Assembly: GCF_024808665.1 (NCBI RefSeq)
Contig: NZ_JANUBZ010000004.1
Span: 310,001-374,000 of the forward strand
Source of the DNA: Mucilaginibacter empetricola
Lineage (GTDB): Bacteria > Bacteroidota > Bacteroidia > Sphingobacteriales > Sphingobacteriaceae
DNA length: 64,000 bases
Direction: 5' to 3'
The notes beneath the pieces are model-generated. The model was given only the letters and a program-made list of their open reading frames with translations, searched no databases and was not told the DNA's origin. The position numbers and the translations under genes were made by a program. The first letter of the stretch is position 1, and each line of letters opens with the position of its first letter. Shown one piece after another: positions 23,461 through 31,425 of this stretch.

Positions 23461-23473
23461 CAAAATAAAAAAG

Positions 23474-23902
23474 ATGAAAAAATTAATAATCATACTGGTA
23501 CTGTTATTAATGTGCGGAGCCAGGCTATTTGCCCAAACAGGAGTGGAGAAGCCATTAACCATTGAAAACTATTATAAAGTTAAATGGGGGCATGCTGATG
23601 AGTTTATTGCGCTATGGAAAAAGAATCATTACCCGTTGCTCAAAAAACTGCTTGAAAATGGCGACATCCTAAGTATCAAAGCCGAAGCCCCCATACTGCA
23701 CAGCGGTGAAGATACCCGTTGGGATTTTAAAGTGACCATAACATTTAAAACCGAGCACTTGGCTTTAGATTACAGCATTGTTGATCCTTATAAGAAACAA
23801 ATTTTCCCGGATCAGGATAACTATGTGAAAGCTGAGCAGCAACGCTTTGAGCTGGTTATTGCACACTGGGATGTGCCGGTTGAGGCAATAGTATTAAATT
23901 GA
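23474..23902 (+). CDS. small secreted protein of unknown function in the tRNA-Cys unit
   Basis: A 142-residue protein with a signal peptide (MKKLIIILVLLLMCGARLFAQ). I place the start at 23474; the longer frame open from 23390 simply reads through the tRNA. The mature part (ENYYKVKWGHADEFIALWKKNHYPLLKKLLENGDI, DTRWDFKVTITFKT) looks like a small alpha/beta ferredoxin-like (dimeric alpha-beta barrel) domain, but I do not recognise a family. If RNase P/Z releases the tRNA, the mRNA would begin only about a dozen bases before this ATG. It is followed 63 bp later by a TlpA-like gene. Confidence 0.8.
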   Translation: MKKLIIILVLLLMCGARLFAQTGVEKPLTIENYYKVKWGHADEFIALWKKNHYPLLKKLLENGDILSIKAEAPILHSGEDTRWDFKVTITFKTEHLALDYSIVDPYKKQIFPDQDNYVKAEQQRFELVIAHWDVPVEAIVLN

Positions 23903-23965
23903 TAATAGTAATTACTCACTAGTATCGAAATATAAATTCATCATAAAAGAAAATTATAAAACCAC

Positions 23966-25198
23966 ATGAAAGCATTTTTTATACCCCGATTGATTTTGTT
24001 TTTTGTTATAGTTATTGGGTCCTTTACACCGGTTTGGGCTCAATCGTTTATAGCTGAAGGTCCATGGCGCGGCGTTTTTCACCAATTGAACGGTACCGAA
24101 GTGCCCTTTAATTTTGAAGTAAAGGGCAAAACAGCAACAACCGCCAAAATATACCTGCTTAATGGAACCGAGCGTTTTGAAACCAGCGGCATTACACAAA
24201 AAGACGATTCGCTGTTTATTGCTTTTGATCAGTTTGATAATGAACTGGCTTTGAAAATAGGCGATAAAAAGTTGAGTGGTGTATTGCGTAAAAAAGATCT
24301 ATCCGGCCATACAGTACCCGTAGATGCAACTTTCGGTGAAACCTATCGTTTTGTCGACAATGAAGAAAAACCTGCAGCAAATATTTCGGGTAAATATGAT
24401 GTGATCTTTAAAGGCCGCAACGGCACTGATGAAAAGAAAGTAGGCTTGTTTAAACAGCAAGGCGCTAAGCTTTATGCCACCTTTTTAAGTATCACCGGTG
24501 ATTCACGTTATCTGGAAGGCGTAGTACAGGGTAATCATTTTTATTTATCTGCCTTTATTGGTGGTGGTGCAGCTTATTATACAGGTACGTTTGATGATTC
24601 CGGCGCACTAACAGGGACAGCAGGCAGCCAACCTTTTACTGCTACCAAAAATGAAGCAGCGGCATTGCCAGATCCCTATAAGCTAACTTATTTGAAAGAC
24701 GGTTATACCACTTTTGATTTTTCGCTGCCAGATGCAGATGGTAATAAAATATCGTTGAAAGACGAGAAGTTTAAAAACAAAGTTACCATTGTCACCATTG
24801 GCGGCACCTGGTGCCCTAACTGTATAGACGAAGCAGAATTTGTTGCCCCGTGGTATAAAAAGAACAAAAATAGGGGTGTAGAGATAGTAGGAGTGCAGTT
24901 TGAGCGCAAGGCCGATCCAGCTTATGTAAAAACCTCGATGGAACAATTTAAAAAACGTTTCGGTATTGATTATACAGAAGTGTTTGGTGGCCTTGCTGAT
25001 AAAAAAGCGGTGGCCGAGTCATTCCCCGCGTTAAATACCTTCCTGTCGTTTCCAACCATTTTGTTTATCGACAAAAAAGGAAACGTTGATAAAATTTACA
25101 CCGGCTTTACCGGCCCGGCAACGGGCGAGTATTATACACAGTTCATCAAGGAGTTTAATGAGGAGGTGGATAAATTGCTGCAACAATCTGCCAGTTAA
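23966..25198 (+). CDS. secreted TlpA-like thioredoxin-fold disulfide reductase
   Basis: A 410-residue protein with a signal peptide (RLILFFVIVIGSFTPVWAQ). The N-terminal 230 residues form a beta-rich region with repeated GKYDVIFKGRNG-like strands. The C-terminal 160 residues are a TlpA/AhpC-type thioredoxin domain: the redox pair is in TWCPNCIDEAEF near residue 280, and the cis-Pro is in FPTILFIDKKG. It probably reduces disulfides or carries out peroxide or thiol chemistry in the periplasm. Its place behind a tRNA-Cys under the shared operator fits a sulfur or thiol role. It is convergent with the next gene. Confidence 0.88.
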   Translation: MKAFFIPRLILFFVIVIGSFTPVWAQSFIAEGPWRGVFHQLNGTEVPFNFEVKGKTATTAKIYLLNGTERFETSGITQKDDSLFIAFDQFDNELALKIGDKKLSGVLRKKDLSGHTVPVDATFGETYRFVDNEEKPAANISGKYDVIFKGRNGTDEKKVGLFKQQGAKLYATFLSITGDSRYLEGVVQGNHFYLSAFIGGGAAYYTGTFDDSGALTGTAGSQPFTATKNEAAALPDPYKLTYLKDGYTTFDFSLPDADGNKISLKDEKFKNKVTIVTIGGTWCPNCIDEAEFVAPWYKKNKNRGVEIVGVQFERKADPAYVKTSMEQFKKRFGIDYTEVFGGLADKKAVAESFPALNTFLSFPTILFIDKKGNVDKIYTGFTGPATGEYYTQFIKEFNEEVDKLLQQSAS

Positions 25199-25230
25199 TC
25201 AGTATCGGTCAAATAATCCGGTTTGATCCT

Positions 25231-26055
25231 TCATTTAGGAAACACGAGGGTAAGCACACCTCTGAAACCAAAGTCGGGATGATTGGGGCCGCACACCGGG
25301 ATACGTGGCCCTAAACCCAACTGCACCGTTTGGCTACCCAGTTTGGTTACGCCTGTTAGCGCGGGGTTAATATAAGCGGTAAATGTACTGGCTTGCCAGT
25401 TCTCCGTCATTTCGGAGTTAATGCCCAAACCGGCACCGCTTTTCCAGTTGAAAGCAAAAAACGGCTGCATGAATAATTGATTTACATTAACCCTATCAGC
25501 GCTGCCTGCAACAGACCATATCTGGTTAAAGAGCAAGCCATAGGTTAATGGCCCTGTTTGCTGCAGTATTAAACCACTTGGGCCAATGCCAAACTTTTGT
25601 GTGCCCAAATATTTATCGGTACCTGTAGGTATTAAAAATACAGGCCCGGCGGCATAAATAAGACCGTTTTTGGTATTACTTGGCGCAAAAAAAGCTGTTG
25701 CAGTTATGTCACTTAAACCAACCTCGCTGGTATTAGGGCCAGAAATATCTCGCTGACTTATAAAAGGCAAAATAGCCCTGACTATCAAGTTGGTTGATTT
25801 GGAAAGCGCCAATGGAATAACCGGCTGAAAATTGGTAGTATTTTTTGAACCGTTATAAGGCCCTATGCCATAATCTGTATTGTTCTGAAAAGGCACGCTG
25901 ATAAGGCTTGCCACAGGGTTCGATAATTTTTTTGCCAGTTCAGCTGCACTTTCCTGTGCTTTTGCTGCGGTATCTGCTTTGCCTTGCTGCGCTTTCGCTT
26001 CATGCGCAAACAATAGAACGAGCAAGACAATCATATTTAATTTAAAAATTTTCAT
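25231..26055 (-). CDS. outer-membrane beta-barrel protein of the transporter/MetA-phenol-degradation type
   Basis: A 274-residue protein with a signal peptide (LNMIVLLVLLFAHEAKAQ). After a short Ala/Glu-rich helix the rest is alternating beta strands with aromatic ends, ending in VLTLVFPK. The lead segment (PVASLISVPFQNNTDYGIGPYNGSKNTTNFQPVIPLALS) is typical of a common family of secreted proteins often labelled transporter or Phenol_MetA_deg-like. The substrate is unknown. It is single-gene, convergent with the TlpA-like gene. Confidence 0.7.
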   Translation of the reverse strand: MKIFKLNMIVLLVLLFAHEAKAQQGKADTAAKAQESAAELAKKLSNPVASLISVPFQNNTDYGIGPYNGSKNTTNFQPVIPLALSKSTNLIVRAILPFISQRDISGPNTSEVGLSDITATAFFAPSNTKNGLIYAAGPVFLIPTGTDKYLGTQKFGIGPSGLILQQTGPLTYGLLFNQIWSVAGSADRVNVNQLFMQPFFAFNWKSGAGLGINSEMTENWQASTFTAYINPALTGVTKLGSQTVQLGLGPRIPVCGPNHPDFGFRGVLTLVFPK

Positions 26056-26172
26056 AGCAGCGTGGGATATAGGTTAGAAGTGTTTTTATTAATGACTGTG
26101 CAAAGTAAAATTAACAGCAATAAAAAACACTCTAAAGACAGATCAGACGCGTTGCAAATGAAAAGATGAAAC

Positions 26173-27234
26173 CTATTTTTCAGCGAGCGCTAAAAGTTGT
26201 TTGAACTTTTCTTTAGCAGCTATATATTCATTTAATAGCCTGAGCTGATTTTTTGCGCGGTTTAAATTATGGCCATTGTATTTTGCACCATAATAGCTAT
26301 CGTTGTTCAAATAATCGGCGAGGAAGCGGATAGCCTGCATATAAATCATGAACTCGCCGGAATAAATGAACCATTGTTTTTCTTTTGCTGTGAGCACCCG
26401 TCCCATTTCTGATAAATAGCCTTTGCAAACAGCATTGAATATTTCTTCGCGGATGCTAATTGCAGAAAGATCAACCTCTTCTTCGTTAGCGGCTGATAGG
26501 TATGTTCTCATCATATCGCCAACGTCGCTAAAAAAGTATCCCGGCATCACGGTATCCAAGTCAATTACACACAAGCCATTTTTCTGGTCATCAAACAATA
26601 CATTACTTATTTTGGTATCGTGATGTATAACCCGGAGGGGAATCTCTTTATTAGCGATTAGATTTTTGTAATCTTCTAATATGTTGCGGTGACGATGGAT
26701 TTCGTTTATTTCGGTTAAAGCCTGCGAAAGTCTTTCTTTATTTGCCTTTTGCAGTGCCGTCTCAAATTGTTCAACCCTTAACGGCAAGTTGTGGAAATCG
26801 CTTAAGGTGGTTTTCAGGCTATCCGCGTCAAAATCATTCAGCAGATAAGTAAACCGGCCAAATTGTTTGGCTGCTTCAAAAGCTTCCTTTGCATTGCTCA
26901 CATAATTTACTGTATGTGAGTTTTTTATAAATGGGAATAAACGGTAATAATCACCTCCAATTGATTGAACCAGAAAATCGCCCGAAACGGATGGTATTGG
27001 CCCGGCAAAAAGATAATCAGGGTAATGCCTGGCGAAGTATTTTTGAATAGCCGACAAATTATCAGCAATAGCCTGCGGCGATTTAAATACATTGGTATTT
27101 ATTTGTTGCAGGATATACGCTTCGTCTCGTCCGGATACTTTATAGGTATGATTGATCAGACCCGGGCCAAACGGTTGAACCTGGTAATGCGCAGGGTTTA
27201 ACCCAAAGTTCTTCAAAATATCTTCAAGTAGCAT
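26173..27234 (-). CDS. aminoglycoside-phosphotransferase-fold sugar kinase
   Basis: A 353-residue cytoplasmic kinase. The catalytic loop is HHDTKISNVLFD and the metal-binding loop VIDLDTVMPGYFFSDVGDMMRT. This combination is typical of the NahK-like subgroup (N-acetylhexosamine 1-kinases) rather than of antibiotic kinases. The N-terminal part (GLINHTYKVSGRDEAYILQQINTNVFKSP) is the usual ATP-binding lobe. It lies 51 bp downstream of a periplasmic trehalase on the same strand, so it may phosphorylate a sugar freed by this locus; the exact substrate is inference. Confidence 0.82.
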   Translation of the reverse strand: MLLEDILKNFGLNPAHYQVQPFGPGLINHTYKVSGRDEAYILQQINTNVFKSPQAIADNLSAIQKYFARHYPDYLFAGPIPSVSGDFLVQSIGGDYYRLFPFIKNSHTVNYVSNAKEAFEAAKQFGRFTYLLNDFDADSLKTTLSDFHNLPLRVEQFETALQKANKERLSQALTEINEIHRHRNILEDYKNLIANKEIPLRVIHHDTKISNVLFDDQKNGLCVIDLDTVMPGYFFSDVGDMMRTYLSAANEEEVDLSAISIREEIFNAVCKGYLSEMGRVLTAKEKQWFIYSGEFMIYMQAIRFLADYLNNDSYYGAKYNGHNLNRAKNQLRLLNEYIAAKEKFKQLLALAEK

Positions 27235-27285
27235 TTTTATAAAAAGATGTCGGCTGCTAATTTAATGATTTGGCAAACAAGCTTA

Positions 27286-28851
27286 CTACAAACTATCGGT
27301 ATGATATTTATTAAGCAGGTTTAACAAAACTCCGTTTGTCCAGCCAAAACCATCCTGTAACGGATACTCGCCGCCGCCTGCTTTTGCATCCGTATCAATT
27401 ACATTATACTTTTCCATTAGCTTGCCAGTGCTATCAAATACCCTGGTGTTGGTGCCAATCCAGCTTTCGGCAATAGTGCGGGCCAGGCTATTTTGTTGGT
27501 ATTTATTTAAGCCGTCAATAGCCATGTATTGCAAAGGAGCCCAGGCATTTGGGCTGTCCCATTGTTGACCAGAACGTTGAAATGTAGTAACCAACCCGCC
27601 CGGTTGAAGAAATTTTGTTTTAAGGAGCGAAGCAACTTTAATTGCCTGCAAAGTGTCTGCAATTTTAAATTCGAGTGGATAAACGCCTGCCAATGTTTCC
27701 ACCGGCGTGGTTTGCTTTTGCTGCCAGTTGTAATCCATAAACCAGCCGCGGTTTTTATCCCAACTGTATTTTAAAATGGCTTTTCTGCGCTGTGTCGCCT
27801 TATCCGAATATAGTTTGTATTGAGCATCATTGCCTTGTAACTGGTATGATTTAGCAATATCCTGCTCCAGGTGATACAGTAAACAATTTAAATCAACCGG
27901 AATAATAGCGGTGGTTTGAATAGTGCTTAACTGCCCGGTAGTATCCATCCATCGGGTACTAAAATCCCATCCTGACTCTGCCGCTGCCCGTATATTGCGA
28001 TAAAAATCGCCTGGTTGCTGTTTGGTGAGCTTTTCGGCATCTATATCTTTTTTATATGATTCTTCGCGTGGTTGGTCAGATGCATCCCAATAACGGTTTA
28101 AGATCTCTCCATCGGGCAAACGTACCGCGTTACGATAGGCGTGGCCAACTGCTAATGTATCAGCTCCGCTCATCCAAAATGCGTATTCTTTAAGTAATTC
28201 TTTTTGATATTTTGTTAAAACGGTTTCGCCTTCATCTTTCACCAATAAATCAATCATCATAGCAAAAAAAGGAGGCTGTGATCGTGTTAAATAATAAGTG
28301 CGAGTGCCGTTGGGGATAAAGCCATATTTATTTATTAAATAAGCAAAATTGCCAATCATATTTTCAATGATTTTAGTTTTATGACTTTCCTGAAGTCCCA
28401 GCATGGTGAAATATGAATCCCAGTAATAGGTTTCGCGGAAACGGCCACCAGGTATAATAAAATCATTGGGCAAGGGAATTAACGACGAATATTTTGAGGC
28501 TGATGTATGTTTACGATATAAAACTTCCCAAAGCGTATCAATATGCTTGCGGATACCGGCAGAGATATCACTTTTAAAAACCGGGCCATTGGCTTCGGGC
28601 ATAATAAAGTTTTGCAAAACAAAGTGCTTCAGATCAAAGCCCGGAGTTTTTTTTTGCTCATTGTAATCCTTCATAATCAACTCCGGATCACGCCGTGGAT
28701 CGGCATCTACAAACGTTTTATTATCGGGAAATATATCTGACAGCTGTACTGCTTCAAATAAGCCAGGAAATAACTGGCGCGGTGTTGGTATTTGTGCGTA
28801 AACAAAACCCATGGCAAGCGCCACACATAAGGTTAGGAAGAGTCTTCTCAT
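27286..28851 (-). CDS. treA: periplasmic trehalase (GH37)
   Basis: A 521-residue glycoside hydrolase with a signal peptide (RLFLTLCVALAMGFVYAQ). Both trehalase signatures are present: PGGRFRETYYWDSYF near residue 135 and QWDSPNAWAPLQ near residue 430. The acid and base of GH37 correspond to Asp in SGWDFSTRW and Glu in GGGEYPLQDGFGWTNG. It splits trehalose into two glucose molecules in the periplasm. It is divergent from a regulator-SusC-SusD locus that contains a GH65 enzyme, consistent with trehalose-type disaccharide use. Confidence 0.93.
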   Translation of the reverse strand: MRRLFLTLCVALAMGFVYAQIPTPRQLFPGLFEAVQLSDIFPDNKTFVDADPRRDPELIMKDYNEQKKTPGFDLKHFVLQNFIMPEANGPVFKSDISAGIRKHIDTLWEVLYRKHTSASKYSSLIPLPNDFIIPGGRFRETYYWDSYFTMLGLQESHKTKIIENMIGNFAYLINKYGFIPNGTRTYYLTRSQPPFFAMMIDLLVKDEGETVLTKYQKELLKEYAFWMSGADTLAVGHAYRNAVRLPDGEILNRYWDASDQPREESYKKDIDAEKLTKQQPGDFYRNIRAAAESGWDFSTRWMDTTGQLSTIQTTAIIPVDLNCLLYHLEQDIAKSYQLQGNDAQYKLYSDKATQRRKAILKYSWDKNRGWFMDYNWQQKQTTPVETLAGVYPLEFKIADTLQAIKVASLLKTKFLQPGGLVTTFQRSGQQWDSPNAWAPLQYMAIDGLNKYQQNSLARTIAESWIGTNTRVFDSTGKLMEKYNVIDTDAKAGGGEYPLQDGFGWTNGVLLNLLNKYHTDSL

Positions 28852-29175
28852 GGTTATAATTGGCTATATTTTATCAGTAACAAAAGTGACAAGCTTTTAT
28901 CAACCGGCAAAAAAATACATTGGTGTGTAATTGCTGAAAGATAAAAATAATATTAAATAAACCGGACAAATATTAATTAATATATAAATGCCGGTTATGT
29001 ATAAAAAACCGACTGCCAGATCAACGCCCGTTTTGATCTTAAAAATTGAAATTTCAAAATCTCTCATTACATTGCGGGCACCAACTATAAATACAAAAAT
29101 ATTAGGTACAGACGTTAAAATGCGTTAAATTAAGCTCGTTTTAAACGTTTTCTTCCTGCAACAACCAATTTTAAT
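28852..29175. other. 324-bp divergent intergenic region between trehalase and regulator genes
   Basis: AT-rich, non-coding. CAAAAATA at about 29093-29100 is a TAnnTTTG box on the minus strand and could start a long trehalase leader. CGTTTTAAACG sits about 40 bp before the regulator start. No other structure is clear. Confidence 0.4.
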
Positions 29176-30798
29176 ATGAGAATTTTTTTTGCCGTTCTGT
29201 TTATGGTGTGTTTTGGCTATCGGGCAATTGCATCACCAACAACTGATAGTCTTTTAAATGTATTAAAAACAGAGCTTGCTAATAAAAAGCAATACGATGA
29301 TCAAAAAGAAGCACGGATAAATGGACTGAAAGAGACGTTGGCTACCATCTCAAAAAAAGATTATTCGTCGCAATACAATATCAGCGTTAAATTATATGAA
29401 GAGTATAAAGTTTATCAGTTCGATTCGGCATATGTGTATACCCAGAAGCTGCTTAATATCAGTCTGATAACTAACGATATTACCAAACAATATGAAAGCC
29501 GCATAAAATTGGGTTTTATATTACTGTCGTCGGGGATGTTTAAAGAGACGTTTGATTGTTTAAATCAAATTAATTCCCGGGTTTTGAACGATAGCTCGAG
29601 ATTAGAATATTATGCGTTAAAGGCCCGTGCCTATTCGGATCTGGCCGATTATAATAATGATAAGTATTATACCTCGTTTGATAACCAATCAGCCATTAAA
29701 TACCTTGATTCTGCTATACAATCGGCCAAACCCGAGTCATTCGAAATGCTGATGCATTTGGGCGACCGACAATTAATATCAGGAATGACACAGCAGCCAT
29801 CGTTAGATTATATAAGGTTGCTTGATCATTATAACCTTACCGCACACCAAAGGGCAATGGTGGCTACAGGCTTAAGCTCCTTTTATTCGGAGGCATCGCA
29901 AAAAGATGAACGGATAAAGCTTTTAACCATTGGCGCCATTAATGATATCCGATCTTCAACCAAAGAAACATTGGCCATGTTTAAACTGGGTGAACTGCTT
30001 TATCATGATGGCGATTATATAGACGCTTACACTTTTATACAGCAGGCTATGGATGATGCCCAATACTATGGCGCCCGGCTTCGTAAAATAAAAATAGCAG
30101 CTGTTTTGCCATTGGTTGATGCACAGAAAATTATAAAAGCAGAGAACGAAAAAAACAGGTTCCTGATCTATTTCTTATCAATTGCGGCTGTTTCGTTGTT
30201 AATTACCCTGATATTTTTTATTGTTTTTATTCAGCTGAAACGATTGAAAGCCAAGGAGAAAATAATAGAAGAGAAAAATGTGTTGCTCGAAAAAATAAAC
30301 AGCAAACTAAATGAAGATACCCATATTAAAGAAGAGTACATCGGTTACTTTTTTAATGTGATATCGGGATACATATTAAAACTGGAGAAACTTAAAAGAA
30401 GTGTGGAGCGCAAAATATCGACCAAGAAATATGATGATGTATTGCTCACTGTTAACGAGATCAACATAAAAAAAGAACGCGAAACACTGTTTTATACCTT
30501 TGATCATGTGTTTTTGAAGATATTCCCCAATTTTATAACCATGTTTAATTCTTTGTTGAAAAAGGAAGATCAGATATGGCCCAAAGACAATGAAGTATTA
30601 AATACTGACCTGCGCATATTTGCCTTGATGCGCTTAGGGATAAATGACAACGAAACCATTGCCAACATCCTGGAGTATTCGGTAAATACCATTTACGTGT
30701 ATAAAATGCGTATTAAAGCCAAAGCCCTTGTTCCTAATGATCAGTTTGAGCATAAAATAATGGCCATAAAAGCGGTTGATATTTTAAGTAAAAATTGA
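29176..30798 (+). CDS. DUF6377-type membrane-anchored TPR/LuxR-like regulator
   Basis: A 540-residue protein with an N-terminal signal sequence, helical repeats of TPR type (about 50-320), one transmembrane segment (LIYFLSIAAVSLLITLIFFIVFIQL, near residue 335), a coiled coil, and a C-terminal helix-turn-helix (LMRLGINDNETIANILEYSVNTIYVYKMRIKAKA). This layout is that of Bacteroidota regulators placed beside SusC/SusD genes. It probably senses a sugar in the periplasm and controls the transport genes that follow. It is separated from susC by a long intergenic region. Confidence 0.85.
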   Translation: MRIFFAVLFMVCFGYRAIASPTTDSLLNVLKTELANKKQYDDQKEARINGLKETLATISKKDYSSQYNISVKLYEEYKVYQFDSAYVYTQKLLNISLITNDITKQYESRIKLGFILLSSGMFKETFDCLNQINSRVLNDSSRLEYYALKARAYSDLADYNNDKYYTSFDNQSAIKYLDSAIQSAKPESFEMLMHLGDRQLISGMTQQPSLDYIRLLDHYNLTAHQRAMVATGLSSFYSEASQKDERIKLLTIGAINDIRSSTKETLAMFKLGELLYHDGDYIDAYTFIQQAMDDAQYYGARLRKIKIAAVLPLVDAQKIIKAENEKNRFLIYFLSIAAVSLLITLIFFIVFIQLKRLKAKEKIIEEKNVLLEKINSKLNEDTHIKEEYIGYFFNVISGYILKLEKLKRSVERKISTKKYDDVLLTVNEINIKKERETLFYTFDHVFLKIFPNFITMFNSLLKKEDQIWPKDNEVLNTDLRIFALMRLGINDNETIANILEYSVNTIYVYKMRIKAKALVPNDQFEHKIMAIKAVDILSKN

Positions 30799-31425
30799 CA
30801 GGCCTTTTCTTTATTAATACTTAAAGGCAGATGGCCGGTGGTTAAAAAACTATAGTCTTTTGCAAATATTTTACCATTAAGGGTTAAATTAGGCTTATAT
30901 TTTTTTGACTTTACTTATTTTTAACTATCTGTTTTTCAATATTTTACTTTTTAAAAAATGCATATTTTCTTATATTTTGAAAAAAAAAGTATGCAATGCG
31001 CTCATCTAACTATTACTTTGTAGATATATATATTATTTACCAATTATACCAGTATTAGAATTTAATAGCTGAATATATATCAACTGCTTGTTTAAGCAGA
31101 TAAACCAAATAAATTATAAAAGTATTTTTCGTGCCCGCTGTTCTTTTTGTACGGCTATAACTGTTTAAGAATTTAACCTTACCAGGGCTAATGGTGCATT
31201 TATTTTATGCACAATAAGCTGCTATTTTTTATACTTTTTAAACCAAACTATGAGCAACCAGATAAAACCCGACCCCACTTAAAACCGAAATTAAATCAAA
31301 CTAAAATACACCGCAATAAATTATAGGTTACGATAATTTATCCATAGGAATATTTTAAATGATTTAATTTATTATAGATTAATAATTATATTTACTCAAC
31401 CAATTTTAAACTCAATCCTAAATTT
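30799..31425. other. 627-bp AT-rich region upstream of the SusC gene
   Basis: No convincing coding sequence. It is very A/T-rich with long A and T runs (about 30950-31080). TTACTTTG near 31014 is one base off TAnnTTTG. A long untranslated leader for susC is likely, but I cannot place the promoter. A CTATAG at about 30850 lacks the flanking arms of the sulfur-island sites. Confidence 0.45.

Noticed and set aside
23390..23473. N-terminal extension of the secreted protein across the tRNA
   Set aside because: It translates the tRNA sequence; the signal peptide starts cleanly at 23474.
26423..27201. Plus-strand frames within the sugar kinase gene
   Set aside because: Antisense shadows with no independent evidence.
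30845..30858. CTATAG in front of the SusC region
   Set aside because: The flanks do not match the arms of the four sulfur-island sites and no promoter box lies next to it.
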